Source of the DNA: a virus
Strand: one strand, 5' to 3'
Length of the DNA: 61,890 nucleotides
Virus record (IMG/VR): IMGVR_UViG_3300043621_000039
Coordinates: 1 to 61,890 of that record
The position numbers and the translations under genes were made by a program. The stretch's first letter is position 1, and each line of letters begins with the position of its first letter. Under the pieces are notes generated by a model. It saw only the letters and a program-made list of their open reading frames with translations. It was not told the DNA's origin and ran no database searches. Of the stretch, positions 40,688-49,290 are shown one piece after another.

Positions 40688-43600
40688 CAGATCTTGATGA
40701 CGCACTAAATACCAGCACTCCCATGTTCCACCCGGTCACGATCAACGCTGACTGGATGGAGCTGCCGCCCGGCGTGTCGGTCGGCGGAGTTGATTCGCTT
40801 CGTGACTTGGGGCAACAGGTTGGACCGTCTGGATATCAGGTCTCGCAGTCCTTTGACGACGGTCTACCGGATCCGGTCACCATGACGATGTCTGCCGACG
40901 CGTCCGGCTCGATGGGAACTGACCTGATCGGACGTCCGGCCAACATTGCAACTACCTTGCCGGCGTTCCGGTCCACGACGTCTGGATTTGGTACGGCTAC
41001 GGCGATCCCGGTCACCATGCCCAGCGACCTGATCTCTTCAGACTACGCGATTGTTGCCATCACCGTCAATGGCACAGAGCCGGTGTTTGAGGGCACCTAC
41101 GGCGAGGGTGACCCGGCGCGGAGTTGGCAGCTGCTAGCCACGGTTGCGGATTCCACCTACATAACATACGTGTTTGGCAGGGCGCACTTCCTGACGACGC
41201 TGGCGCCGACCTTCAAAATGCTGACCTCCAACCCATTCACCTGGGCAGTGGTGGGAATCGGCTCCGGCCTAACCGGCGGACCGTCAAACGTCTGGATGCG
41301 ACCAGGAACGGTGACGACGAAGGTCGAGACCGTCACAGGGACCTCCCACACTGGGCCGCTCGCCACGTTGCCGTCGCGCGGGTACCTCCTGGGCGTATTC
41401 GCTACTGCGGCAGCCTCAGGGCCATGGACACCGGCTGGAACAGGTGTGGAGCTAGTAGAGAACGTTGCTGGAACCGCAGCGCTACAGCTGGTGCGTTCAC
41501 CGTGGACTGATACGGATGGGGGCAGCTACCAGATCTCATCGACCACGACCGGCTCGACCGGTGTTGGGATGATGGTAACAATCCCGCTGATCCTGAAGGA
41601 TCGGCAGGCTATGGATGCCATGGCATTCTTCAGCCCCTTCAACGATGCCTCGCCGGTGAAGGACTTCGAGCACGACACAGCGCCGGTCGAGACGACGGTG
41701 AACGTGGTCTCACCGGTCGGCGTGATCGGGACGTCCGTCTTCAAGGGCCAGATGTCAGATCTGACGCTCAATGGTCGGATTGCCTCGATGCAGGCTGTCA
41801 GCAAGACCAGGATTGAACTCGACAAGGCCTCCACGCTGCCGACCGTGTTCGGTCGGCGGGAGAACTGCAGCACGGATTGGTTGGCTAGCTGGCTTCTGGC
41901 GCAGGGCGGCCAGTATATCGGCGTGGCCCCATCCCCGCAGACCCGTTGGTGGGCTCCGGCGCACGGCTCGCTACACGCCCACATGGATGGGCCGAACGGA
42001 TACGCCACCTCGATCTCTTACTACGCGGACCGGACGCCCAAGGGACCGTGGTCCAATTACCCGGCCATCACGGATGGACCGTTCCTGAAGGCCATGTTCG
42101 GGCAGGAGACGGACCCCCGAACTGACTACAACTTTTGGGGCGCTGACAAGAAGCAGTGGGCCACCGAAGTCCCTGGCATGGTCGGAGAGTTCAACGACAT
42201 CCTGAGCTTGAAGAACTCCGTGGGGCGGTTGACGTTTTGGCTTCGCGGAGACGCGAATGATGTGTTGCCAGACTCCTGGTCCGGGACCGGTCTGACCGAT
42301 GACCGCCTGGTGAACGTGACGATCACCTCCAATGACGGACACGGGCACAACAACTTCATGAGCTTCCGGGTCGACTCGTCCCGTAGGCCGCAGTCCTTCC
42401 TGGAGAATGGATTCATCCTAACCGGCGGTGACATGCCGACCGATGGTCTGTGGCACTTCTTTGGATTCGCTTGGGATTACGCGAACGGTCTGACGAAGAC
42501 CAGGCGTGACAACGTAACCTGGACCACCACTGGTTACGTCCCGCTGCCGTTGGCGTCAAGTGAGGCAGACGTAATGGGCTTGGGCGGTAGCGTGACGCTG
42601 TCGATCCAGGCCCGGCTTCCAATTGCTGAGATTCAGCTGGAGTCCGGACCGAACATGTACTCGGAGCTGTTCACGCGGTTCTATCCAACGCCTACCGCGC
42701 CGAGCCGGAACGTCACCTATCGCCCCACCAACCAGCGAATCGAAGCGGTGGCAGAGGTTACTCCGCAGCAGGGCTGGGCTGCGCTGCACGAACTGGCGAA
42801 GTCGACATTGTCAAGCCTGCGAGTGAATGAGGCTGACAATGTTGAAATGGTTCCGCTGGACTACTTTGGCGAGACCGCACAGATGACGGTCGAGGCCTAT
42901 AACGTCATCAGCACTGATGTGAATGCCAGCGAACTAGGCGTTACCACAGACGCCTCCAAGACGCGAAACTTTGTCACTGTGGAATTCCCAGAGACAAGAG
43001 TCGATACCAACCGAGCGCCGATTATCTCCATTAGCTCATCGATCGAGATCCCGCGTGGCATCACCTTCATGACGTTCGCGCTCGACAATCAGGTGGCGGA
43101 GGTACACGGTGCTATCGATCCGTATGGATCGACTTCCTGGTTGGTAAACAAGCTGACCTCTGCACAGATCGCAGCGCCTGCAACGATTCCCAATGACAAC
43201 ATCATGACGGTGAACGCGGCTAATGATGGCACCGGAACCGTTTACATTGGCTCCGGATTCACCGCCTATGTCGTGGGATGGACGAACTCCACAGTCAAGA
43301 TCCGGTTCACCAACAACACCGGAGTCATCAAGTACCTAGCGAACAATGGCGATCAGGTACCATTCCTGCGGATCCTGGGATATGTGATCCGGACCTCAGA
43401 GGCGTACGAATCGGTGCGGGATGCGGGCTCGGTGGCGAAGCGCCGGGAGCGCGCGTTGACCTCGCAGATCCGTTGGGTGCAGCGACGCGAGGAGGCGAGC
43501 GTGCTGGCATCAAACATGGTGACGGTGCTCTCCCGGCCACGTCCGCAGCTCAAGGTGCAGGTGATGGGGGATCCACGCCGCAAGCCGGGTCAGCTGATAC

Positions 43601-43767
43601 GTCTGGCGGATACTGAAGGTACGGCGGCAGATGGCACCTGGCGGATCCTCGCGGTTGATCATATCGGCAATGGTCCCATGTACGTCCAAGATCTCAGTCT
43701 GGTTCACGTAGGCGACGTTGGCGTCTGGGATGAATCGAACTGGGATGACGCGGTTTGGGGAGTGTAG
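40684..43767 (+). CDS. Large minor tail protein (tail-associated, Tal-like)
   Basis: 1,027 residues, second gene after the tape measure. The N-terminal part resembles tail-tip hub proteins. Residues 430-680 resemble a concanavalin/LamG-like sandwich (SVTLSIQARLPIAEIQLESG). The final part (RRKPGQLIRLADTEGTAADGTWRILAVDH) matches the tail-tip ring. It likely forms the tail tip and contacts the cell surface. Confidence 0.75.
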   Translation: MTDLDDALNTSTPMFHPVTINADWMELPPGVSVGGVDSLRDLGQQVGPSGYQVSQSFDDGLPDPVTMTMSADASGSMGTDLIGRPANIATTLPAFRSTTSGFGTATAIPVTMPSDLISSDYAIVAITVNGTEPVFEGTYGEGDPARSWQLLATVADSTYITYVFGRAHFLTTLAPTFKMLTSNPFTWAVVGIGSGLTGGPSNVWMRPGTVTTKVETVTGTSHTGPLATLPSRGYLLGVFATAAASGPWTPAGTGVELVENVAGTAALQLVRSPWTDTDGGSYQISSTTTGSTGVGMMVTIPLILKDRQAMDAMAFFSPFNDASPVKDFEHDTAPVETTVNVVSPVGVIGTSVFKGQMSDLTLNGRIASMQAVSKTRIELDKASTLPTVFGRRENCSTDWLASWLLAQGGQYIGVAPSPQTRWWAPAHGSLHAHMDGPNGYATSISYYADRTPKGPWSNYPAITDGPFLKAMFGQETDPRTDYNFWGADKKQWATEVPGMVGEFNDILSLKNSVGRLTFWLRGDANDVLPDSWSGTGLTDDRLVNVTITSNDGHGHNNFMSFRVDSSRRPQSFLENGFILTGGDMPTDGLWHFFGFAWDYANGLTKTRRDNVTWTTTGYVPLPLASSEADVMGLGGSVTLSIQARLPIAEIQLESGPNMYSELFTRFYPTPTAPSRNVTYRPTNQRIEAVAEVTPQQGWAALHELAKSTLSSLRVNEADNVEMVPLDYFGETAQMTVEAYNVISTDVNASELGVTTDASKTRNFVTVEFPETRVDTNRAPIISISSSIEIPRGITFMTFALDNQVAEVHGAIDPYGSTSWLVNKLTSAQIAAPATIPNDNIMTVNAANDGTGTVYIGSGFTAYVVGWTNSTVKIRFTNNTGVIKYLANNGDQVPFLRILGYVIRTSEAYESVRDAGSVAKRRERALTSQIRWVQRREEASVLASNMVTVLSRPRPQLKVQVMGDPRRKPGQLIRLADTEGTAADGTWRILAVDHIGNGPMYVQDLSLVHVGDVGVWDESNWDDAVWGV

Positions 43768-43770
43768 GGA

Positions 43771-44337
43771 ATGACTTATACAATTGGTCTTCCGATTCAG
43801 GGCCAGCCGATTTCATCCGGCAACTATGGCATCAAGGTCCGAGATGCCATCAATGATCTGGACACCCGGGTCGCCCTGATCGAGGCCGCACAGTCTCTGC
43901 CGCTATCGGTACGCAATACCGGAAACACCAACACAGTAACGGGTACGGCTAATACCTGGACTAACCTGCCGACCAACCCCTGGCCCACCACACAGATGAC
44001 GAACCCATCTGCGGACTTCGATCTTTACTGCTTGGTGAACTTTGGTTGTTGGCTGACGAATACGACTGGATCTCTTCGGATGGGCGTGCTGCTAACGGGC
44101 GGTATTTCGGCCGGTCCAGATCCGGGTGTAAACTCCGTTGCAGGCTGGGGTATGATGCCGCTAGAGAGCACGGCCGGGTTGCAGTCGCAGCATGCCGGTG
44201 CGTTCTCGATCGTCATTCCTGCCGGAGCGGCAGCGGTAACCTTTACAGCACAGTCACAGCGCTCGGTAGCCTCCGGTACCCAGAGCGTCAACTATCCCAC
44301 CATCGAGGTCACACCGATTCGCTTCCAGCCCAGCTAA
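43771..44337 (+). CDS. Minor tail / receptor-binding-like protein
   Basis: 188 residues. A short helical N-terminus (VRDAINDLDTRVALIEAAQ) for trimer formation or attachment, then a beta-rich C-terminal domain, the common plan of small siphovirus tip proteins. It ends at the lysis region. Confidence 0.65.
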   Translation: MTYTIGLPIQGQPISSGNYGIKVRDAINDLDTRVALIEAAQSLPLSVRNTGNTNTVTGTANTWTNLPTNPWPTTQMTNPSADFDLYCLVNFGCWLTNTTGSLRMGVLLTGGISAGPDPGVNSVAGWGMMPLESTAGLQSQHAGAFSIVIPAGAAAVTFTAQSQRSVASGTQSVNYPTIEVTPIRFQPS

Positions 44338-44346
44338 GGAGGAGCG

Positions 44347-44493
44347 TTGACGACAGTTCAGGTGCCGCCCGAGCCGCCAGAGGCACCGGAAGGGCCGGTG
44401 CCCACGGAGGGACCGGACAGCACTGAGGGGGATGGGCCGGACGGCATCCCACCCGCCTATCCCCAGGAGGAGCAACCAGATGGCGCAGAGTAA
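44347..44493 (+). CDS. Small Pro/Glu-rich protein
   Basis: 48 residues from TTG at 44347 with AAGGAGGAG immediately upstream. Almost entirely Pro, Glu, Gly and Asp, hence disordered and acidic. Its end overlaps the endolysin start by 14 bases. It may merely couple translation of the endolysin to the tail genes. Confidence 0.5.
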   Translation: MTTVQVPPEPPEAPEGPVPTEGPDSTEGDGPDGIPPAYPQEEQPDGAE

Positions 44494-45328
44494 GGAATTC
44501 CCACAGTACAAGTGGGTGCAGGCCAAGTCCTACACCAAGAACCGTGTCTCCGCTGCCTACCCGGATGTGATCTTCATCCACACCACGGAGGGCAGCGAGG
44601 GGCTGGTCAGTGCCGAGAATGGTGCGGCGTATGACGCGCGCCGTTCGGACGGGACCTCAACGCACTTCTTTGTGGACCAGAACTCCACGATCCAGTGTGT
44701 GCTGACGACGGATGAGGCGCACGCCGCGCGCCGGACCGGCAACGACAAGGGGATCCAGATCGAGGTCTGCGGCAAGGCCGCGCAGTCCAAGACGCAGTGG
44801 GCGGATCCGGCCAGCCGTGGCGCCGTCAACCAGGCTGCTGATGTCGGGGTGGCGATCCGGAAGAAGTACGGCAAGTCCAGGTTCCCGTTGCGGAACCTGA
44901 CTCCGGCGGAGCTGCGAGCCGGCAAGAATGGGTTCGCAGAGCACTACGATGCCACCAAGGCCTTCCCTTCGGACGGCGGAGACCACACCGATCCAGGCCC
45001 GAACTTCCCGTGGGGCCTACTCTTCGACCTCATCGAGCAGAAGGAGCGTGCCGTGACGGCACCCAAGCCGCTCAAGCAGCACAAGGTACTCGCCCTCGAT
45101 GGGCTTTCGCTGCCGGAGCTCAAGTACGGCATGAAGGACAGCGACTACAAGGGTTATTGGAACATTTCCAAGATGCAGGACCTCCTGGGCGTGCCGGTGG
45201 ACGGCGACTACGGCGCCCAGACTGCTGCGGCGGTCAAGGCCAAGGTCAAGAAGGGCGACGGCAAGACCGTGGACCTGGATGACTGGATGGTCATCTACGG
45301 CCTGTCGACTGTGGATCCGCCTAAGTAG
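44480..45328 (+). CDS. Endolysin: N-acetylmuramoyl-L-alanine amidase
   Basis: 282 residues. An amidase_2 domain: FIHTTEG near residue 30 supplies the first zinc His, HFFVDQNSTI and GIQIEVCG follow, and DHTDPGPNFPW near residue 169 holds the second His and the Asp-type ligand. The C-terminal 75 residues resemble a peptidoglycan-binding repeat (MQDLLGVPVDGDYGAQTAAAV). It cleaves the bond between muramic acid and the stem peptide at lysis. No signal peptide, so holin release is expected. ATG 44480 follows CAGGAGGAG. Confidence 0.92.
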   Translation: MAQSKEFPQYKWVQAKSYTKNRVSAAYPDVIFIHTTEGSEGLVSAENGAAYDARRSDGTSTHFFVDQNSTIQCVLTTDEAHAARRTGNDKGIQIEVCGKAAQSKTQWADPASRGAVNQAADVGVAIRKKYGKSRFPLRNLTPAELRAGKNGFAEHYDATKAFPSDGGDHTDPGPNFPWGLLFDLIEQKERAVTAPKPLKQHKVLALDGLSLPELKYGMKDSDYKGYWNISKMQDLLGVPVDGDYGAQTAAAVKAKVKKGDGKTVDLDDWMVIYGLSTVDPPK

Positions 45329-45393
45329 TCCGGAACCTCCAAGGCCCCAGACCCCGGCCAAAGCTTCCGAATGAGAGATATGGCGGAATATGA

Positions 45394-45663
45394 GTGAGCG
45401 ACCGAGAGACTCAACGCCTCAAGACCTGGGTATTTATCCGTCACAACCTATCCTGGCTATTCGGATGGGGCCTGGTGGCATACGAGGCCATGCAACCGGG
45501 GGAACCGCGCGAAGCAATACTTATCCTAGCAGGATCGGTGATCCTGTATCCGTTGGGGGAGGTGGCAGGATCGTCAGCGATCGCAGCGGTAACCGCACGC
45601 CGATCTGGTGGCGACGAGTCGTCTACGCCGTCACAGGAGCCAGCGCCCTCGCAGCAGTCGTAA
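45394..45663 (+). CDS. Holin-like membrane protein
   Basis: 89 residues from GTG at 45394. Two hydrophobic segments (WLFGWGLVAYEAM and AILILAGSVILYPLG) and a Ser/Pro/Gln-rich tail. A competing frame starting at ATG 45390 lacks membrane segments and looks like a shadow. Position between endolysin and a three-segment holin suggests a lysis role. Confidence 0.6.
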   Translation: MSDRETQRLKTWVFIRHNLSWLFGWGLVAYEAMQPGEPREAILILAGSVILYPLGEVAGSSAIAAVTARRSGGDESSTPSQEPAPSQQS

Positions 45664-45746
45664 TTGCGATTGCGAAGGGCGGATTGGGGTAAGACGTACC
45701 TGCCCAAGTAGGGCTGGCTACGATAGCCCGCAAGGAGGGCAAGGAA

Positions 45747-46112
45747 ATGAGCTGGAAGACGCACGGTAAGACCATCATGGAATTGTTGGGAGCGCTGGTG
45801 ATGGCGGGAGTCGTCGCGTACCAGTATGTTGCGGATCAGGGCGTGACCCTGAGCGAGTGGGTCATGGTACTGATCGCGGTCGCCGGTGTTCTGAACGTCT
45901 GGGCAGCTTCCAACATCCCCGGCTTCGACAAGGCCAAGTTGCTGGTCTCAGGGATCTTCGTGGTCCTCAACCTGCTGGTGGGAATGCTGACAGACTCCCA
46001 TCTCACCGGCGATGAGGTCATGCTGCTGGTGATCCAATTCCTGTCTACGCTTGGAGTTGCGGGCGCTCCGGCGGTCGTGCACCAGGAGCTTCGAGGCACG
46101 GTAACCCGCTAG
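45747..46112 (+). CDS. Holin
   Basis: 121 residues with three membrane segments (about residues 10-29, 37-55 and 65-83) and a final hydrophobic stretch, after AAGGAGGG. Short charged ends. With the endolysin two genes upstream this fits a holin that permeabilises the membrane and times lysis. It is the last gene before the long regulatory gap. Confidence 0.75.
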   Translation: MSWKTHGKTIMELLGALVMAGVVAYQYVADQGVTLSEWVMVLIAVAGVLNVWAASNIPGFDKAKLLVSGIFVVLNLLVGMLTDSHLTGDEVMLLVIQFLSTLGVAGAPAVVHQELRGTVTR

Positions 46113-46142
46113 TAGCGGCAACCAGGAGATCGACGGTACCGT
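46113..46142 (+). promoter_or_regulatory. Promoter-like element overlapping a palindrome
   Basis: TAGCGGCAAC at 46113-46122, 14 bases, TACCGT at 46137-46142. The -10 box lies in the centre of AGATCGACGGTACCGTTGAT, a nearly perfect palindrome that could be an operator for this promoter. Confidence 0.5.
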
Positions 46143-46234
46143 TGATCTCATCGGCGCGGAGGATACTTCAGGGACACAGGTTGGTCCCTTCGGACCTGGG
46201 GCCTCCTCCGCTAGCCCGTGAGTTTGCCGGGCTG

Positions 46235-46304
46235 AACGGCCGGATGGCTAGGGGAGACCTCTCATCTTCCCTGACGGATAGCCATCCGGCCGTTTGCGTT
46301 TTCT
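46235..46304 (+). terminator. Intrinsic terminator
   Basis: AACGGCCGGATGGCTA (46235-46250) pairs perfectly over 16 bases with TAGCCATCCGGCCGTT (46279-46294), followed by TTGCGTTTTC. It should end late transcription after the holin gene, or attenuate the upstream promoter-like element. Confidence 0.85.
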
Positions 46305-46390
46305 CGGGATGTAGGACATATTTTGGAGTTGTCCCGAGATCCGGGATTTTGGCCAAAGAATTTTTCAGACCCCTGTGTACTACAAAATCC

Positions 46391-46436
46391 CTGGTAAACG
46401 CCAATTCCTACGAACCTGGTTCCGGTGTATTGGGGC
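46391..46436. repeat. Regulatory repeat, copy 1
   Basis: About 30 of 33 bases match the copy at 49151, including ACGAACCTGGTTCC. Outer arms CCAAT and ATTGG can pair. Part of it (CAATTCCTACGAA, 46402-46414) is the reverse complement of TTCGTAGGAATTG found before the starts at 50567 and 55811, so one protein could bind all four. Confidence 0.65.
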
Positions 46437-46467
46437 TTGCCCCGCGTAGGGGATGGTTCCGGTGGCG

Positions 46468-46517
46468 TAGTCTGATGACGTGCCCCGGACCGATGGGGCG
46501 AACCGAAGGGACCGAAA
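46468..46517 (+). promoter_or_regulatory. Promoter and start-associated leader of the gene at 46518
   Basis: -10 box TAGTCT (46468-46473), hairpin GCCCC/GGGGC (46482-46499), then AACCGAAGGGACC ending five bases before the ATG. First of the recurring leaders. Confidence 0.6.
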
Positions 46518-47369
46518 ATGACCACTCGCAAGCGCGTCGCCCACACCGCCAGCTTCCTGCAGACCTTCCACACCGGTCAGACCACCGCCGCTCGGCGCGA
46601 GGCAGCTGGCGCGGAGGGCTCCGAGCCGTTCGCCGCTCCGGCTGACGCTGAGGCGGTGGCTTTCGTCATGGCAATCGACCCTGGAAAGACTACGGGCGTC
46701 ACCTTCGCGCAGCCGACCCGGCCTGGGTTCTACTTCGCGGAGTACCGGGGAGTCAAGGTGCTGCACGGCAACGGGATGCTGACTGAGCCGCAGGCCAAGT
46801 ACGTCGTGGGAATCGCGCTCGACCGTGAGGGCGTCACCGATGAAATGCTGGAGAGCTTGAAGGTCCGGCTGGAGCAGGGCTTCGCGAAGTACGCAGCGAG
46901 CCAGTTCATCACTCGCTATAAGGACCTGCCCCGCAAGGCTGCTCCGGCCACCACCTCTGCCCCGGAGAAGGTCACCGAGGACGGGATCTATGTGGACCGG
47001 GAGACCGGACGCATCTTCAAGGTCCAGCGCAATAAGGCTCAGGGTACCGGGACCCGTCTCTACGCCAAGCAGCTTTCGATTGAGTTCACCCGGAATGGCG
47101 AGCGGGAAGAGCGCGAGGATGGACTGCTGGACATGGACTTCAACGGAGTCCCCCAGCACGTCAACGGTAAGCCCCAGGTTCAGATGCACTGGGAGTACGT
47201 CTCCGGCCTGGTCTACCGGATCAAGCCCGAGTGGCGGCTGCGGCCGGAGCAGGCCAAGGAGTGGGGCGTGCTCTACGGGTCCTGCGTCCGGTGCCACCGG
47301 GACCTCACCAAGGAGGAGTCGATCGGCCGGATGATGGGCGATACCTGCGCCAGCAGGCAGGGCTTCTGA
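46518..47369 (+). CDS. Hypothetical protein with C-terminal zinc finger (DUF6011-like end)
   Basis: 283 residues. Basic start. MAIDPGKTTGVTF near residue 52 resembles the first strand of RuvC-like folds, but later catalytic residues are not evident. Residues 150-195 (GIYVDRETGRIFKVQRNKAQGTG) resemble a domain found in other actinophage early proteins. The C-terminus YGSCVRCHRDLTKEESIG with a later Cys is a small zinc finger of DUF6011 style. Expressed from its own promoter and leader. Function unknown. Confidence 0.65.
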   Translation: MTTRKRVAHTASFLQTFHTGQTTAARREAAGAEGSEPFAAPADAEAVAFVMAIDPGKTTGVTFAQPTRPGFYFAEYRGVKVLHGNGMLTEPQAKYVVGIALDREGVTDEMLESLKVRLEQGFAKYAASQFITRYKDLPRKAAPATTSAPEKVTEDGIYVDRETGRIFKVQRNKAQGTGTRLYAKQLSIEFTRNGEREEREDGLLDMDFNGVPQHVNGKPQVQMHWEYVSGLVYRIKPEWRLRPEQAKEWGVLYGSCVRCHRDLTKEESIGRMMGDTCASRQGF

Positions 47370-47417
47370 TGGAGATTGCGGCGCTGGGCAGATCTTCCGC
47401 CCGGCTTCCCAATGGAG

Positions 47418-47472
47418 TAGCGTCATCAGTGAACGGGTCGAGAGAGCGCCCCGCCAACCGAAGGGACCAGTC
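47418..47472 (+). promoter_or_regulatory. Promoter and start-associated leader of the gene at 47473
   Basis: -10 box TAGCGT (47418-47423), hairpin GGGTCGAGAGAGCGCCCC (47435-47452) with an AGAGAG loop, then AACCGAAGGGACCAG (47456-47470). Confidence 0.6.
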
Positions 47473-48624
47473 ATGACGGACCACCTGGGATTCACCAAGG
47501 ACGACGGCACTGAGGTCACCGCCGAGCAGCAGCGGACGATGGCCGAGAAAATCGGAAAGCTGGTGGCGATGAGCGAGGATGAGTCGCTCCCGGCTGCGGC
47601 CCGCGCCAGCTACGCCGAGAAGGCAGAGCACCTGATGCGGGAGTACCGGGTCAACGAGGAACGGGTCATCAGCACCGCAGGATCCTCCATCTTCCCGGCT
47701 GCCTTCGAGATCGTGCTGATCTACGGGAACGGTCGCTGGTACCAGAGTGAGTTCCAGGATAGCTATACCCGGATCTGGCGCGAGGTCGCCAACCACGCCG
47801 GTCTCAAGTCGCACGTCCAGTACCAGTACGACGACGAGCAGGACACGCGGTCCGTGGTGGCGGTTGGGTTTGGGTATGAGATGGACATCCGGCTGGCCCA
47901 GTTCCTCTGGACCTCCGCTCACCTCACCTTCGCGACGCGGATCGACGCCAAGGTGGACCCCAACCTCTCGGACCAGTTGAACTGCTACTTCATGCGGGGG
48001 AGCGGCATGGAGCGGAACGATATCGCCAACGCGCTCTGGAGTTCGGCGTATACCGATGGCGCGGCGCACGGCAAGGTGCAGAAGCTTTACCTGGCGGAGT
48101 GCGTGGCGCGCGGCGAGACTCCCTCCGTTGGGGGCAAGGGCTTTCAGGCCAAGCGCTACCGCAAGGCGTATGCGGAAGGCTTCGGTGACCAGTTCGGATG
48201 GCGCCTGCGGGACGCTCGCAGCGCGGTAGATGCCAAGTCTGGCGGTCTGGTTCTGGCCGGACGCGAAGAGCGCGTGGCGGAGGCCTATTACGAGGCGTAC
48301 CCCAAGCGCCGTCCGATGAACGAGGAGCAGATGGCTGCGCAGCAGGCGGAGTCGGATGCTTACTGGGCCGCCAGGGATGAGGAGGAGCGGAAGTGCCGGG
48401 AGTCCGGCAAGTGCTCCAAGACCAAGAATGGCTGTCGCACGCATCGGGCGGTCGAGGTCACGGTGGCGCAGCGCGCTCGGTGGGACCGGGAGTGCAAGGC
48501 ACCGGAGCGTACGGCCGGACGACGCGCAGGAGCTGCGGCTGCGAGCGCCGTGGAGTTCCGGCGTACCGCAGGAGAGCGCGCGCAGCACGCAGAGGCTGCG
48601 CCGAGCCGGGTGCAGATCGGCTGA
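47473..48624 (+). CDS. DUF2786-type protein
   Basis: 383 residues. The N-terminal helix pair (KIGKLVAMSEDESLPAAARASYAEKAEHLM) matches DUF2786, a domain of unknown function common in actinobacteria and their phages. A central 140-residue alpha/beta region follows. The C-terminal 100 residues are charged, with a Cys set (KCRESGKCSKTKNGC) and an Arg/Ala-rich tail. Function unknown. Own promoter and leader. Confidence 0.7.
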   Translation: MTDHLGFTKDDGTEVTAEQQRTMAEKIGKLVAMSEDESLPAAARASYAEKAEHLMREYRVNEERVISTAGSSIFPAAFEIVLIYGNGRWYQSEFQDSYTRIWREVANHAGLKSHVQYQYDDEQDTRSVVAVGFGYEMDIRLAQFLWTSAHLTFATRIDAKVDPNLSDQLNCYFMRGSGMERNDIANALWSSAYTDGAAHGKVQKLYLAECVARGETPSVGGKGFQAKRYRKAYAEGFGDQFGWRLRDARSAVDAKSGGLVLAGREERVAEAYYEAYPKRRPMNEEQMAAQQAESDAYWAARDEEERKCRESGKCSKTKNGCRTHRAVEVTVAQRARWDRECKAPERTAGRRAGAAAASAVEFRRTAGERAQHAEAAPSRVQIG

Positions 48625-48630
48625 ACGAGA

Positions 48631-48677
48631 GCGGGGGTGGACCCGGACGGACCGAGATTCCCCCGGGCCCACCCCGC
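48631..48677 (+). terminator. Hairpin, possible terminator
   Basis: GCGGGGGTGGACCCGG (48631-48646) pairs with CCGGGCCCACCCCGC (48663-48677) with one or two mismatches. No T-run follows. Confidence 0.5.
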
Positions 48678-48711
48678 ACCACATCTAACCCGTCTAGCTC
48701 CAAGGAGAGCC

Positions 48712-49098
48712 ATGGAAGAGCGCATCACCAAGGGCGACGTAGAGACTGCCGCACAGCGGCTTAACGTGGCGGCAGAGGCGCTGGGGCTCCAGCGTCGATT
48801 CAGGGTCTACTTCGGATCGGCCGGGAACGGGATCCCGCACCGGCTGGAAGAGACGCACCCCGAACTCTCGCACCCCATCTCAACGCCGATCGGCGGCAGC
48901 TACCGTGACGCGGAGCGGTACCTGCGAGCGATGCTGCACGCTCTGGAGTCTGCGAAGCATGATCGCGACTACCGGCGCGAGGCCACGCTGGGCGCACCGG
49001 TGAATTCGTTGCTGCCGATCCTCCCGACTGCGGAGGGGGTGCGGAACGTCTCAGCGGCGGAAGCGGTTGCGATGATCCGGCCTCATCCTTTTGGATGA
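48712..49098 (+). CDS. Hypothetical protein
   Basis: 128 residues after CAAGGAGAG, without the recurring leader. An N-terminal helix (ETAAQRLNVAAEALGL), a strand pair, then helix (DAERYLRAMLHALESAK). No family recognised. Confidence 0.65.
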   Translation: MEERITKGDVETAAQRLNVAAEALGLQRRFRVYFGSAGNGIPHRLEETHPELSHPISTPIGGSYRDAERYLRAMLHALESAKHDRDYRREATLGAPVNSLLPILPTAEGVRNVSAAEAVAMIRPHPFG

Positions 49099-49103
49099 TC
49101 TTT

Positions 49104-49147
49104 CGCTCCGGTGTCCATAAATTTAATTTCAGGATGCCGGAGCGTTT
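49104..49147 (+). terminator. Hairpin, possible terminator
   Basis: CGCTCCGG (49104-49111) pairs perfectly with CCGGAGCG (49137-49144), followed by TTT. The loop is long and AT-rich. Confidence 0.55.
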
Positions 49148-49150
49148 GGC

Positions 49151-49195
49151 CTGGTAGACGCCAATCCATACGAACCTGGTTCCAGGTATGGATTG
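49151..49195. repeat. Regulatory repeat, copy 2 (perfect inverted repeat)
   Basis: CAATCCATAC (49162-49171) and GTATGGATTG (49186-49195) are perfect inverted arms around GAACCTGGTTCCAG, which itself contains CCTGGTTCCAGG when flanks are counted. Shares about 30 of 33 bases with 46391-46423. Located upstream of the promoter at 49238. A likely operator. Confidence 0.65.
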
Positions 49196-49237
49196 AAAGA
49201 TCTTGGATTTTGATGGGGAAAACTCGCCAAGTTGGAG

Positions 49238-49290
49238 TAGATTCATTGGCGAAGGGCCGAGAGAGCGGCCCACCGCCGAAGGGACCAGCC
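49238..49290 (+). promoter_or_regulatory. Promoter and start-associated leader of the gene at 49291
   Basis: -10 box TAGATT (49238-49243), perfect hairpin GGGCCGAGAGAGCGGCCC (49254-49271), then CCGAAGGGACCAG before the ATG. Confidence 0.65.

Larger units (their letters stand above)
46113..46517. other. Intergenic control region between lysis genes and the right-hand region
   Basis: About 400 bases without a gene. In order: a promoter-like element with palindrome (46113-46142), a 16-base-pair terminator (46235-46304), an inverted repeat TCTCGGGA...TCCCGAGA (46302-46339), AT-rich sequence, a repeat shared with 49151 (46391-46436), a TAGTCT -10 box (46468), a GCCCC...GGGGC hairpin (46482-46499), and the leader AACCGAAGGGACC before the ATG at 46518. 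This is the largest regulatory gap apart from the 15.5 and 18 kb regions. Confidence 0.7.

Noticed and set aside
45390-45692. Frame starting at ATG 45390 as the gene between endolysin and holin
   Set aside because: Its translation lacks membrane segments and resembles a shadow; the GTG 45394 frame encodes a holin-like protein.
46669-46720. IDPGKTTG motif at 46518 gene as proof of a second RuvC-like nuclease
   Set aside because: Only the first motif is visible; the later catalytic acidic residues and HxxD are missing.
46380-47519. A 379-residue - strand frame opposite the gene at 46518
   Set aside because: No - strand start signal; the + strand frame has a promoter, leader, ribosome site and domain-like sequence.
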